Translations under genes and position numbers: made by a program
DNA from: Nonomuraea jabiensis
GTDB lineage: Bacteria > Actinomycetota > Actinomycetes > Streptosporangiales > Streptosporangiaceae
DNA length: 64,000 nucleotides
Assembly: GCF_014204795.1 (NCBI RefSeq)
Contig: NZ_JACHMB010000001.1
Span: 7,576,501-7,640,500 of the forward strand
Direction: 5' to 3'
Notes under the pieces: model-generated
The model's database searches: none
The model's input: the letters and a program-made list of their open reading frames with translations, nothing else
What the model was told of the DNA's origin: nothing
In this document: piece after piece, positions 35,419 to 43,670 of the stretch
Numbering within the stretch: position 1 is the first letter of the stretch
Layout: each line of letters starts with the position of its first letter

Positions 35419-36794
35419 GCGCCCAGCCGGGCGCGCAGCCCGAGCAGGACGTCGACGATCAGGAACGCGGCCAGCGAGATGCCCATCAGCGGCAGGAAGA
35501 TCCCGACGGCCACGGCCAGCAGCGCCAGCGGCGCCAGCAGGACCCACGGCACGTTCCGCCAGCCGCCCCGAGGGTACGGCTTGCCGAAGCCCCGGGTGGG
35601 CCGGCGGCGCCACCACATGCGGTAGCCGAGCACGATCAGCGTGATCAGGCCGATGGCGAGCGCGGCCAGCAGGATCTGGTTGGCCAGGCCGAACAGCAGC
35701 CCCATGTGCCCGTCGATGCCCCACCGGGCGAGCTTGGCGGCCAGCGAGTAGTCGGCGAAGCGCAGCTCGGCGGTCACCTGGCCGGTGGTGGGGTCGACGG
35801 CGACCTGGTCCAGGCGGGTGGGCGCGGTCTTGTCGATCTCCTTCACCAGGTAGGGCGCGCCGCTCTTGGCGGGCCAGGTGATCTCCAGCGGGCCGGACAG
35901 CCCCTTGGCGGCGGCCGCCTGCGCGACGCGGTCCACCCCGACGCCGGCCCCACCGGCGTGGTGGCCCGCGGTCGCGGTGTGCGCGGCGTGGTCACCGCCC
36001 GAGACGTCGATCGACGGGGTCGTCCAGTCGAGCGCCGCGCGCAGCTCGTCGACGTTGGCTCCGGCGTACTTCGACCAGGTCAGGCCGGTGGCGGACAGGA
36101 ACAGCAGGCCGAGCACCGCCCACAGGCCGACCGAGCCGTGCCAGGACAGCGTGCGGCGCAGGCCGCCGGCGGCGCGGTCGGGGACGAAGAGGTGGCGCCG
36201 GTTGCGGCGGCGCCGGGCGAGCCAGAGGACGAGGCCGCCGAGCGCGACCACCCACAGCCAGCTGGCGGCCAGCTCGCTGTAGATCCGCCCGGGTTCGCCC
36301 AGGTGGAGCTGGCGGTGGAGGGTCGAGATCCAGGCGCGTACGGGCAGCGCCCCGGAGCTGCCGTAGCTTTCCAGCGTGCCGCGCACCTGGCCGGTGGAGG
36401 GGTCGACGAAGACCGCCAGCTGGGTGCTCTCGGGGAGTCCTGGCTGGCTGATGAGCACGCGGGTGGTCTGGCCGGGTTCGGCGCCGGGCCGTACCGCGGT
36501 GACGGTGCCCTGGGGGTGGGCCGCGCGGGCCGCCGCGACCTGCGCGTTGAGGGGCAGGGTGGTCTTTCCGGCGGGCGCGGTGAGCTCGTGCTGGTAGACG
36601 ACCTCCTCGATCTGGTACGAGGCGGCGTACATCAGCCCGGTGCACGCGGCGACGAGCAGGAAGGGGGCGATGAGGACGCCCGCGTAGAAGTGCAGCCGCA
36701 GCACCAGCGGGCGCAGCGCGGCCCAGGCGGTCCGCTCGCGGGACGGCGCGGGGACGTGATCGACGGAATTGCCGACGTCGGCGGTCGAGGTCAT
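35409..36794 (-). CDS. PepSY-domain membrane protein
   Basis: 461 aa. Segments include LRLHFYAGVLIAPFLLVAACTGLMY, WVVALGGLVLWLARR, LSWHGSVGLWAVLGLLFLSATGL and a C-terminal pair of membrane helices. Two extracytoplasmic PepSY-like parts read AVFVDPSTGQVRGTL and VAVDPTTGQVTAELRFADYS. Conserved histidines in HFYAG, LHRQLHLGE and SWHGS resemble iron-reductase-like PepSY_TM proteins. ATG 36794 has GGAG nine bases upstream. It lies next to metal-uptake genes and probably works in iron or copper handling. Confidence 0.88.
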   Translation of the reverse strand: MTSTADVGNSVDHVPAPSRERTAWAALRPLVLRLHFYAGVLIAPFLLVAACTGLMYAASYQIEEVVYQHELTAPAGKTTLPLNAQVAAARAAHPQGTVTAVRPGAEPGQTTRVLISQPGLPESTQLAVFVDPSTGQVRGTLESYGSSGALPVRAWISTLHRQLHLGEPGRIYSELAASWLWVVALGGLVLWLARRRRNRRHLFVPDRAAGGLRRTLSWHGSVGLWAVLGLLFLSATGLTWSKYAGANVDELRAALDWTTPSIDVSGGDHAAHTATAGHHAGGAGVGVDRVAQAAAAKGLSGPLEITWPAKSGAPYLVKEIDKTAPTRLDQVAVDPTTGQVTAELRFADYSLAAKLARWGIDGHMGLLFGLANQILLAALAIGLITLIVLGYRMWWRRRPTRGFGKPYPRGGWRNVPWVLLAPLALLAVAVGIFLPLMGISLAAFLIVDVLLGLRARLGAQA

Positions 36795-36908
36795 CAGGCG
36801 TTTCTCCACTCACAGCGCGCGCAGGTACGCGCGCTCTCGACAAGGGTTCGAGGTCCGCCGTGCCGTACACAGGGCGTGGCGGAACACGGGCCGGTGGCCC
36901 GGAAGGGA

Positions 36909-37469
36909 TCAGATGAGGGAGAGACGCGCCGGCGGGCCCCGCCGGAAGTTCGCCGCCGCGAACAGGTGCTGGAGGAAGGCGGCGTGGTCGTCCCATGCCG
37001 CGTGCCGGCCACCGTACGGGCTCAGCTCGACCGGCCCGCCCGCCAGGACCGAAAGGACCCTCCACCAGCGGCCGACGGACGCGACGGCGAGATGGAGCAG
37101 CGCGGCCAGAGCGGACTCGCCCCGCGCCAGCCACCAGGCCGAGATGACCGCCGTCGTGGCGTGCACCAGGAACATGCCCACGCCCGAAGCGTGCTCATGA
37201 GGCGGCGGCACGTCCGCGCGGCCGGCCCCGAACAGGAGATGCATGCCGTACTGGGCGGCGAAGCAGGCCGCGAGCAGGACCTCCATGCCGCGCTGGCGGC
37301 CACCGAGCACGAACGCGCCCGTCCAGGTCAGCGCGAGCGCGCCGAGCAACGTGCCCGCGCGTACCGGATCGCCGCCGGCCAGTCCATGCAGGGCGGCCGA
37401 GACCAGCACGCAGACCGCCGCGAACACCGCGGCGCGAATTGCGCGCAAGAAGGGCTGACCGACATGCAC
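36909..37469 (-). CDS. Small polytopic membrane protein, paralogue of 37864-38484
   Basis: 186 aa with four predicted membrane segments (AIRAAVFAAVCVLVSAALHG, GALALTWTGAFVLGG, LLAACFAAQYGMHLLF, GMFLVHATTAVISAWWLA) and histidines in the loop PPPHEHASG. It aligns over its length with the protein at 37864-38484, which lies divergently just beyond the HMA gene. Family unknown to me; the setting suggests metal or redox membrane function. It is upstream of the PepSY gene on the same strand. Confidence 0.75.
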   Translation of the reverse strand: MHVGQPFLRAIRAAVFAAVCVLVSAALHGLAGGDPVRAGTLLGALALTWTGAFVLGGRQRGMEVLLAACFAAQYGMHLLFGAGRADVPPPHEHASGVGMFLVHATTAVISAWWLARGESALAALLHLAVASVGRWWRVLSVLAGGPVELSPYGGRHAAWDDHAAFLQHLFAAANFRRGPPARLSLI

Positions 37470-37493
37470 CCGGTCATAGTGCCATGTGATCGA

Positions 37494-37514
37494 GAATTCG
37501 TATACACGGAATTC
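37494..37514. promoter_or_regulatory. Candidate operator in a divergent metal-gene promoter region
   Basis: Two GAATTC hexamers flank GTATACACG in an unusually AT-rich island between the divergent membrane-protein and HMA genes. The arms form both a direct and an inverted repeat. It could be a metalloregulator site; no specific box (Fur, Zur, Csor) was recognised. Confidence 0.35.
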
Positions 37515-37625
37515 GGATCTTAAAAATGTTGCCTGTCGCTTGAACCCGGCCTCAGAAACCTGCGTATCCCACCTAAAGGCGAGCCATGAGCGCGCCAGGC
37601 GGTTTTACGGGAAAGGTTCGCGCCA

Positions 37626-37829
37626 ATGACCCTGTCCGTCGCGGTTACGGGAATGAGCTGTGGTTGCAGTGCCTCGACGATCCGGGCACAGGTCCTGCCA
37701 CTGCGGGGCGTCGAGCGGGTGGAGGTGGACGTGCTGGGGGGCCGCGTCACCGTGAGCGGAGGCCCGCTGCTGGAGGAGTCGCAGGTGCGCGCGGCGATCG
37801 TCGAGGCGGGATACAAGGTGGCCTCCTGA
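37626..37829 (+). CDS. HMA-type metal-binding mini-protein with CxC motif
   Basis: 67 aa with the CopZ/HMA ferredoxin-like fold pattern: SVAVTGMSCGCSASTIRAQ, then RGVERVEVDVLGGRVTVSG and VRAAIVEAGYKVAS. The usual metal loop is MTCxxC; here it is MSCGC (Cys12, Cys14), one residue shorter. Copper chaperones carry Cu(I) in that loop, so metal choice or affinity may differ. It sits between two related membrane proteins and before a FecBCD-like importer. Confidence 0.85.
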   Translation: MTLSVAVTGMSCGCSASTIRAQVLPLRGVERVEVDVLGGRVTVSGGPLLEESQVRAAIVEAGYKVAS

Positions 37830-37863
37830 TCGTCCGCGGTGACAGGCGCCTGATCTGAAGACG

Positions 37864-38484
37864 GTGGCACCGGTGTGCGAAGATCTGTCCGCGATGGGTC
37901 CGTTGTCGGTGGTGCGGTGGGTGCGCGCGGCGAGCTTCGCCGCCACGTGCGCCGCCCTGGCCATGCTCGGGCACCTGGCGGGTGGGGGCTACTTCGACGC
38001 GGTGTCGACGCTGGGCGGTTTTCTGCTCCTGCTGCCGGCCGCGCTGGCCCTGACCGGGCGTGAGCGCAGCCTGGGCGCCATCCTGCCCGCCACGGCCCTG
38101 TCGCAGGTCGTCCTGCACGTCCTGCTGAGTCAGGGCGCCGCCCACCATGCGATGGCCTCCCTCGGGGCCGCCCCGGGCGTGGCGCAGCTCCATCACGGAG
38201 GCTCGCCGAGCTTCGGGATGCTGGTCATGCACGCGCTGGGCGTGCTGGTGACCTCCGCCTGGCTGCGGTGGGTCGAGTCGGGCCTGTGCGCCCTGGTCCG
38301 GCAGGTGGCCGGACGGGTGCTGCGCCCGCTGCTGGTCCTGGTTTTCACGGTGGCCGGGTGCACGGCCACCGGTCCGGGGACGATCGCGTACGCGGGTGAG
38401 GACGAAACCCCGCCTGTTCGCGCCTTCCTCCGATATGCCCTCGCAGGGCGGGCACCTCCTGGAGCGCACGCAGGGACCTGCTGA
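37864..38484 (+). CDS. Small polytopic membrane protein, paralogue of 36909-37469
   Basis: 206 aa from GTG 37864 (ATG 37894 is possible). Four membrane segments (WVRAASFAATCAALAMLGHL, LGGFLLLLPAALALTG, LPATALSQVVLHVLLSQG, FGMLVMHALGVLVTSAWL) with a His-containing loop AAHHAMAS...QLHHGG. It aligns with the 186-aa protein on the other strand: RAA-FAA, GHLAGG versus HGLAGG, MLVMHALGV versus MFLVHATTA. Probable partner of the HMA protein and importer. Confidence 0.75.
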   Translation: MAPVCEDLSAMGPLSVVRWVRAASFAATCAALAMLGHLAGGGYFDAVSTLGGFLLLLPAALALTGRERSLGAILPATALSQVVLHVLLSQGAAHHAMASLGAAPGVAQLHHGGSPSFGMLVMHALGVLVTSAWLRWVESGLCALVRQVAGRVLRPLLVLVFTVAGCTATGPGTIAYAGEDETPPVRAFLRYALAGRAPPGAHAGTC

Positions 38485-38660
38485 CCCGGCGCCGGCCGTC
38501 CGAGCCGGTTCCCCGGGCCGTTTCCCATGACCTTTTCCCCACACCGGGCTGTGCCGTAGCGCCGCCCGGGCGCCGCGCGTTGCCGCGATGCGCCGGTCAC
38601 CGCCGTGACCGGCGCCGGTCTCGCGCGCCTCCAGACTCGACCTCGAAGAGAGCATCATCG

Positions 38661-39746
38661 ATGAACCCTTGTCATGCGCGCCGTCACCTGGCTGCCGCAC
38701 TCTGTGTGCTGACGGCCCTGAGCGCGGCCGGTTGCGGTGACCCCGGCGGCTCCGAGCGCGGATCCGCCGCCGTCGCCACTGCCGCCGCCACCGCGTCCGG
38801 CTACCCCCTGACCTTCGACAACTGCGGCACGAAAGTCACCTTCCAGCGTCCGCCGCAACGCGTGCTGATCCTCAACGGCACCAGCGTGGCCGAGGTGGAG
38901 AGCTTCATCATGCTCGGCCTGGACAAGAGCGTCCTGGCCAACGCCCAGAGCTACGGCGTCTCCGACGACCCCACGATGATCGGCAGGATCAAGGCGCTGC
39001 CGACCGGCGGCCTGACGATGAACAAGAACTTCGACGTCCCCGCCGAGCAGGTGCTCAAGCTCAAGCCGGACCTGGTGGTGTCCACCTGGTCCGGCGGGTT
39101 CGACGCCAAGAAGGGCTTCGCCACCCGCGAGCAGCTCGCCGCCGCCGGAATCACCTCGCTGGTCAACCCGGTCAACTGCGCGATGGGCAAGCCGGAGGCC
39201 ACGGAGGAGGAGAAACGCGCCTACCGCAACCAGTCGATCAACTCCTCGCTGGAGTTCATCGCGCTGCTGGGGCGCGTCTTCGACGTCCAGGACCGCGCCG
39301 TCGACCTGATCGGCAAGCTGCGCGCCCGCATCGAGACCGTACGGGCGCGGGTCGCGGGCCGGCCCGCCAAGAAGGTCCTCATCGCCTATCCCGGCATGGC
39401 CATGATGAACGCCAACGGGCTGCCCGCCGTGATGACCGGCGGCATCTACGACGACGTGATCAAGGCCGCCGGTGGCGTCAACGCCTTCGCCGGGCAGAGC
39501 TCGGACACGACCCGCACCCTCAACACCGAGCAGCTCGCCACCGCCCAGGTGGACGTGCTCGTGGTCGGGCAGTTCACGCCGGACGAGCGGCCCGAGGTGG
39601 AGGCGGCCAAGCTGTTCGCCGCCTACCCGCACTGGGCCGCGTCGAAGTCCAGGACGTACGCGGTGGTCTCGGACGGGGTGTATCTCGGCCCGCTCAACGC
39701 CGTGGCCGTGGAGAAGCTCTCCAAGGTGGTCCACCCCGGTGACTGA
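38661..39746 (+). CDS. ABC importer substrate-binding lipoprotein (FecB/BtuF type)
   Basis: 361 aa. It has a signal peptide with lipobox LSAAGC, then a class III binding-protein fold: YPLTFDNCGTKVTFQRPPQR, VLKLKPDLVVSTWSGG, GGVNAFAGQSSDT and VDVLVVGQFTPDERPE. These proteins catch iron-siderophore, haem or cobalamin. ATG 38661 with GAAGAGAG upstream. The next gene starts eight bases inside its end, so the importer is one operon. Confidence 0.92.
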   Translation: MNPCHARRHLAAALCVLTALSAAGCGDPGGSERGSAAVATAAATASGYPLTFDNCGTKVTFQRPPQRVLILNGTSVAEVESFIMLGLDKSVLANAQSYGVSDDPTMIGRIKALPTGGLTMNKNFDVPAEQVLKLKPDLVVSTWSGGFDAKKGFATREQLAAAGITSLVNPVNCAMGKPEATEEEKRAYRNQSINSSLEFIALLGRVFDVQDRAVDLIGKLRARIETVRARVAGRPAKKVLIAYPGMAMMNANGLPAVMTGGIYDDVIKAAGGVNAFAGQSSDTTRTLNTEQLATAQVDVLVVGQFTPDERPEVEAAKLFAAYPHWAASKSRTYAVVSDGVYLGPLNAVAVEKLSKVVHPGD

Positions 39747-40836
39747 CATCCTCACACCCGCACCGGTCACCAGGGCCGCGCCGTCGCGCCGCCCGCACCT
39801 GGTCTCCGGGCCCGCCACCGGGCTGCTGCTGGCCGCCCTGGCCGGCGCGCTGGTCGCCGCCCTGGTGGTGGGCATCTCCGTCGGCTCGGTCAACCTTCCG
39901 CTCGGCCAGGTCTGGGGTGTGGTCTGGGCCCACCTGACCGGGCGGGGTGCGCAGGCGGATCCGCTGCTCAGCCAGGTCGTCTGGGACCTGCGCACCCCTC
40001 GGGCGCTGCTGGCCGCGCTCGCCGGGGCCGGCCTGTCGGTGGCCGGGGTCGCGCTGCAGTCCCTGGTGCGTAACCCGCTCGCCGATCCGTACGTGCTGGG
40101 CGTGTCCTCGGCCGCCTCGCTCGGGGCCGTGCTGGTCCCCGCGCTGGGCAGCGCCGTCCTCGCCGGCACGCTCGGCGTCACCGGGGCCGCCTTCGTCGCC
40201 GCCCTGCTGTCGGCGCTGCTGGTGTACGTGCTGGCGCAGCGCGCGGGCCGGCTGCTGGACTCCTGGCTGGTGCTGACCGGCGTCGCCGTCGGCTACCTGT
40301 GCGCGGCGGCCACCACGTTCGTGCAGCTGCAGCTCAACCCGACCGAGCTGCAGGGCATGATGTTCTGGCTGATGGGCAGCGTCGCCGGCGCGTCCTGGGC
40401 CGACCTGGGCGGGCCGACTCTGATCGTCGTCTGCTGCCTGGCCTGGCTGTCCCTGCAGGCCCGCGCGCTGAACGCGCTGCTGGCCGGGGAGGAGGCCGCC
40501 ATCGCTGTCGGCGTGCCGGTGGCGGTGCTGCGGATCGGGCTGCTCGTGGCCGGCTCGCTGCTCACGGCCACCGTGGTCAGCGTCGTCGGCGGCATCGGCT
40601 TCATCGGGCTGATGATCCCGCACATGGCCAGGTTCGTCGTCGGGGCCGACCACCGCCGCGTGCTGCCCGTGTCGCTGCTGGCCGGGGCGCTGTTCCTGGT
40701 GCTGGTGGACCTGGCGGCCCGGATCGCCGACCGGCCCAACGAGCTGCCGGTGGGCATCTTCACCACCGGGCTCGGCGTGCCGTTCTTCCTGTGGCTGCTG
40801 CGCCGCCGATCGAGTGGAGGCACCGATGCGGCTTGA
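39739..40836 (+). CDS. ABC importer permease (FecCD/BtuC type)
   Basis: 365 aa with about ten membrane segments. LRTPRALLAALAGAGLSVAG, LQSLVRNPLADPYVLGVSSAA and GGIGFIGLMIPHMARFVVGADH are signature segments of the FecCD family; the last is the ATPase-coupling loop. GTG 39739 overlaps the binding-protein stop. It moves the metal complex through the membrane with the ATPase that follows. Confidence 0.93.
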   Translation: MTDILTPAPVTRAAPSRRPHLVSGPATGLLLAALAGALVAALVVGISVGSVNLPLGQVWGVVWAHLTGRGAQADPLLSQVVWDLRTPRALLAALAGAGLSVAGVALQSLVRNPLADPYVLGVSSAASLGAVLVPALGSAVLAGTLGVTGAAFVAALLSALLVYVLAQRAGRLLDSWLVLTGVAVGYLCAAATTFVQLQLNPTELQGMMFWLMGSVAGASWADLGGPTLIVVCCLAWLSLQARALNALLAGEEAAIAVGVPVAVLRIGLLVAGSLLTATVVSVVGGIGFIGLMIPHMARFVVGADHRRVLPVSLLAGALFLVLVDLAARIADRPNELPVGIFTTGLGVPFFLWLLRRRSSGGTDAA

Positions 40837-41596
40837 CCTGGCCGGCGTCAGCGCCCGCATCGACGCCCGTCCCATCGTCGAGGACGTGAGCCTGACGGCC
40901 GGGCCGGGCGAGTTCGTCGCGCTCATCGGCCCGAACGGCAGCGGCAAGTCCACCCTGCTGCGCACCGTCTACCGGTCGCTGCGCCCGTCCGGCGGCGTGG
41001 TCCGGCTCGACGGGCAGGACCTGTGGGGGATGCGGCCCCGGCAGGCCGCCCGCCACCGCGCCGTGCTGCCCCAGCACAGCCAGGTCGCCGACGGGCTGTC
41101 CGCCGCCGACGTCGTCGCCACCGGCCGCCACAGTCACCAGCGGCTGCTCGACCGGGAGAACGCCGCCGACCGCGCGGCGGTCGCCACCGCGCTGGAACGG
41201 GTCGGCATGGCCTGGGCGGCCGAGCGGTTGATGACGACCCTGTCGGGCGGCGAGCGGCAACGCGTGCTGCTCGCCCGGGCGCTGGCCCAGCAGGCGCCGC
41301 TGCTGGTGCTCGACGAACCCACCAACCACCTGGACGTCGGCTCCCAGCTCCTGCTGCTGGACCTGATCCGCTCCCTCGGCCTGACCCTGCTGGCCGCCCT
41401 GCACGACCTCGACCAGGCCGCCGCGTACGCCGATCAGGTCGTCGTCCTGCGCGGCGGCCGGGTCGCCGGGCACGGCCCGCCCCTGGAGGTGCTGACACCG
41501 GCGTTCATCGAGGAGGTCTTCGGCGTGCGCGCGCACATCAGCCCGCACCCCATCACCGGCCGCCCGCACATCGCCGTGGCGTCACCCGCACGGTGA
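40826..41596 (+). CDS. ABC importer ATPase (FecE/BtuD type)
   Basis: 256 aa. Walker A GPNGSGKSTL, signature LSGGERQRVLLARALAQ, Walker B LLVLDEPTNHLD, switch His in ALHDLDQAA. ATG 40826 has GGAGG five bases upstream and overlaps the permease end. It powers the importer and completes a three-gene iron-siderophore-type uptake operon. Confidence 0.93.
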   Translation: MRLDLAGVSARIDARPIVEDVSLTAGPGEFVALIGPNGSGKSTLLRTVYRSLRPSGGVVRLDGQDLWGMRPRQAARHRAVLPQHSQVADGLSAADVVATGRHSHQRLLDRENAADRAAVATALERVGMAWAAERLMTTLSGGERQRVLLARALAQQAPLLVLDEPTNHLDVGSQLLLLDLIRSLGLTLLAALHDLDQAAAYADQVVVLRGGRVAGHGPPLEVLTPAFIEEVFGVRAHISPHPITGRPHIAVASPAR

Positions 41597-41600
41597 AAGC

Positions 41601-41631
41601 GCGCCGGCCGGTCCCGGGGACCGGCCGGCGC
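41601..41631. terminator. Bidirectional terminator hairpin
   Basis: GCGCCGGCCGGTCC and its exact complement GGACCGGCCGGCGC form a 14-bp perfect stem with a CGG loop. It begins five bases after the ABC ATPase stop and ends five before the stop of the convergent small gene, so it can end both transcripts. Confidence 0.8.
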
Positions 41632-41636
41632 CCAGG

Positions 41637-41855
41637 TCAGTGGCCCGCGTGCTGATGAGGCTTGGCGGCGACCCACTCCCTGGCCGCCTCGGCGCGATCG
41701 CGCAGCGTGGCGAGCAGCTCGGCCAGGTTCTCGTGGTCCATGTACGACGTCCTGCCGATGTCGTCGATGTGAGTGCCCACCTGGCCGGACAGGCCGGTCA
41801 CCTCGCTGAGTGAGGCGATGATGTCGCGTGTCTCCGCAGCGTTCAGATCGCACAT
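41637..41855 (-). CDS. Small helical hypothetical protein
   Basis: 72 aa, ATG with GTGAGG upstream. The sequence is helical (ETRDIIASLSEVTGLSGQVG, ENLAELLATLRDRAEAAREW) and ends KPHQHAGH, three histidines that could bind a metal. No family recognised. It faces the iron-type importer across a shared terminator. Confidence 0.65.
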   Translation of the reverse strand: MCDLNAAETRDIIASLSEVTGLSGQVGTHIDDIGRTSYMDHENLAELLATLRDRAEAAREWVAAKPHQHAGH

Positions 41856-41952
41856 GGCCTCACCGTACGCAGCGCGGGGCCGGTCGCACATAGGCGAGCG
41901 GGCGAGGATTCCCGAGCCGGCAGGCAAGGAAGAGGCACTTTCCCACGCGATG

Positions 41953-41966
41953 CTTTATCGATAAAG
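41953..41966. promoter_or_regulatory. LacI-type operator before the arabinofuranosidase
   Basis: CTTTATCGATAAAG is a perfect 14-bp palindrome with the central CG typical of LacI-family sites, 36 bases before the GH51 ATG. The LacI gene just after the enzyme gene is the likely binder. Confidence 0.6.
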
Positions 41967-42001
41967 TAGCCGCCGCCGCTTACCGAGAAAAGGTGTGAAC
42001 C

Positions 42002-43531
42002 ATGAGTGACGCTGTCGTGTCCGCCGTGCTCAACGTCGACGTCAAGGGCCCCGTGATCAGCAGGCATGTGTACGGCCACTTCGCCGAACACCTGGGCCGG
42101 TGCATCTACGGCGGCTTCTACGTGGGCGAGGACAGCGACATCCCGAACGCCGGCGGGATCCGGCTGGACGTCGTCGAAGCGCTGCGTGCCTTGAACATCC
42201 CGAACCTGCGCTGGCCGGGCGGCTGCTTCGCCGACGAGTACCACTGGATGGACGGCATCGGCCCGAAGGAGCAGCGCCCGTCGATGGTGAACACCCATTG
42301 GGGCAACGTCGAGGAGAACAACCACTTCGGCACCCACGAGTTCATGGCCCTGTGCGAGCTGCTCGGCGCCGATCCGTACATCAGCGGCAACGTGGGCTCG
42401 GGCACGGTGAAGGAGATGAGCGACTGGGTCGAGTACCTCACCCGCGAGGGCGACTCGCCGATGGTCCGCCTGCGCAAGGCCAACGGGCGCCAGGAGCCGT
42501 GGCGGGTGCCGTTCTGGGGGCTGGGCAACGAGGCGTGGGGGTGCGGCGGGAACATGACCGCCCAGCAGTACGCCGCCGAGGCCCGCCGGTACGGCACCTA
42601 CTGCCGCGACCACGGCGACAACCGGCTGTACCGCATCGCCGCCGGCGCCAACAGCGACGACTACTCCTGGACCGAGGCGCTCATGAAGCAGCTCGGCGAC
42701 CTGGGCTGCGCCTACCGGCCCCAGCCGTTCTACCAGGCGCTCTCGCTGCACTACTACACGATTCCGGGCACGTGGCAGGACAAGGGCGCCGCCACGGTGT
42801 TCGACACCGACGAGTACTACCGGACCCTGGTCAAGGCCGCCCACACCGACGAGCTGCTCACCGGCCACTCCAACGTGATGGACTGCTACGACCCCGGCAA
42901 GAGCGTCGGCCTGGTCATGGACGAGTGGGGCACGTGGTGGAACGTCGAGCCGGGCACCAACCCCGGCTTCCTCTACCAGCAGAACACCCTCCGGGACGCG
43001 CTGGTGGCGAGCCTGCACTTCGACATCTTCCACCGCCACGCCGACCGGCTGGTGATGGCCAACATCGCCCAGACCGTGAACGTGCTCCAGGCGATGATCC
43101 TGACCGACCCCGACTCGGGGGCGCTCGTGCTCACCCCGACGTACCACGTGTTCGAGATGAACAAGGGGCACCAGGACGCCACGGCACTGCGGGTCGATCT
43201 CCTGTCGGACGTGCCCGCCCGCGAGGTCGGGCCGGACACGCTGAAGACCGTCTCGCTGTCGGCGAGCCGCAAGGACGGCAAGGTGCTCGTCTCGCTGTCC
43301 AACCTGGACGCGGACGGCGCAGCCGACGTCGAGCTGGACCTGCGCGGGGGCATCGTCGGCGAGGTCGTCTCGCGGATCCTCACCGCCGGGGCGCCGCAGA
43401 CCCACAACACGCCCGACGCGCCCGCCGCCGTCGCCCCGCGCTCCCACGAGCAGGTCACGGTCACCGGCACGCGGGTGCGGGTCCACCTGCCCGCCCACTC
43501 CTTCGTCACCGTGCAGGTCGACGTCGCCTGA
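42002..43531 (+). CDS. Alpha-L-arabinofuranosidase, GH51
   Basis: 509 aa. The barrel has IPNLRWPGGCFADEYHW, acid/base Glu177 in FWGLGNEAWG and nucleophile Glu308 in VGLVMDEWGTWW; the C-terminal beta-domain ends SFVTVQVDV. No signal peptide, so it acts inside the cell on arabino-oligosaccharides from plant cell walls, releasing L-arabinose. Preceded by a palindromic operator and followed by a LacI gene in the same direction. Confidence 0.95.
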   Translation: MSDAVVSAVLNVDVKGPVISRHVYGHFAEHLGRCIYGGFYVGEDSDIPNAGGIRLDVVEALRALNIPNLRWPGGCFADEYHWMDGIGPKEQRPSMVNTHWGNVEENNHFGTHEFMALCELLGADPYISGNVGSGTVKEMSDWVEYLTREGDSPMVRLRKANGRQEPWRVPFWGLGNEAWGCGGNMTAQQYAAEARRYGTYCRDHGDNRLYRIAAGANSDDYSWTEALMKQLGDLGCAYRPQPFYQALSLHYYTIPGTWQDKGAATVFDTDEYYRTLVKAAHTDELLTGHSNVMDCYDPGKSVGLVMDEWGTWWNVEPGTNPGFLYQQNTLRDALVASLHFDIFHRHADRLVMANIAQTVNVLQAMILTDPDSGALVLTPTYHVFEMNKGHQDATALRVDLLSDVPAREVGPDTLKTVSLSASRKDGKVLVSLSNLDADGAADVELDLRGGIVGEVVSRILTAGAPQTHNTPDAPAAVAPRSHEQVTVTGTRVRVHLPAHSFVTVQVDVA

Positions 43532-43670
43532 CCGGCGCCGCCACCCGCTGAGGGCGGTGCCCCCGCTTGAGGCGGCGCCCGTGATGAGGCGCAGTAAGCT
43601 CGAACCAGCGGCGGCCACAGTCGGAAGCGGCCGGATCGGATCCGGCCGAGGGCAGGACCTGAGGAGCGGC

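Noticed and set aside
34245..37523. 1092-codon open frame on the + strand
   Set aside because: A frame shadow of the MFS gene continuing antisense to the PepSY gene; no motif.
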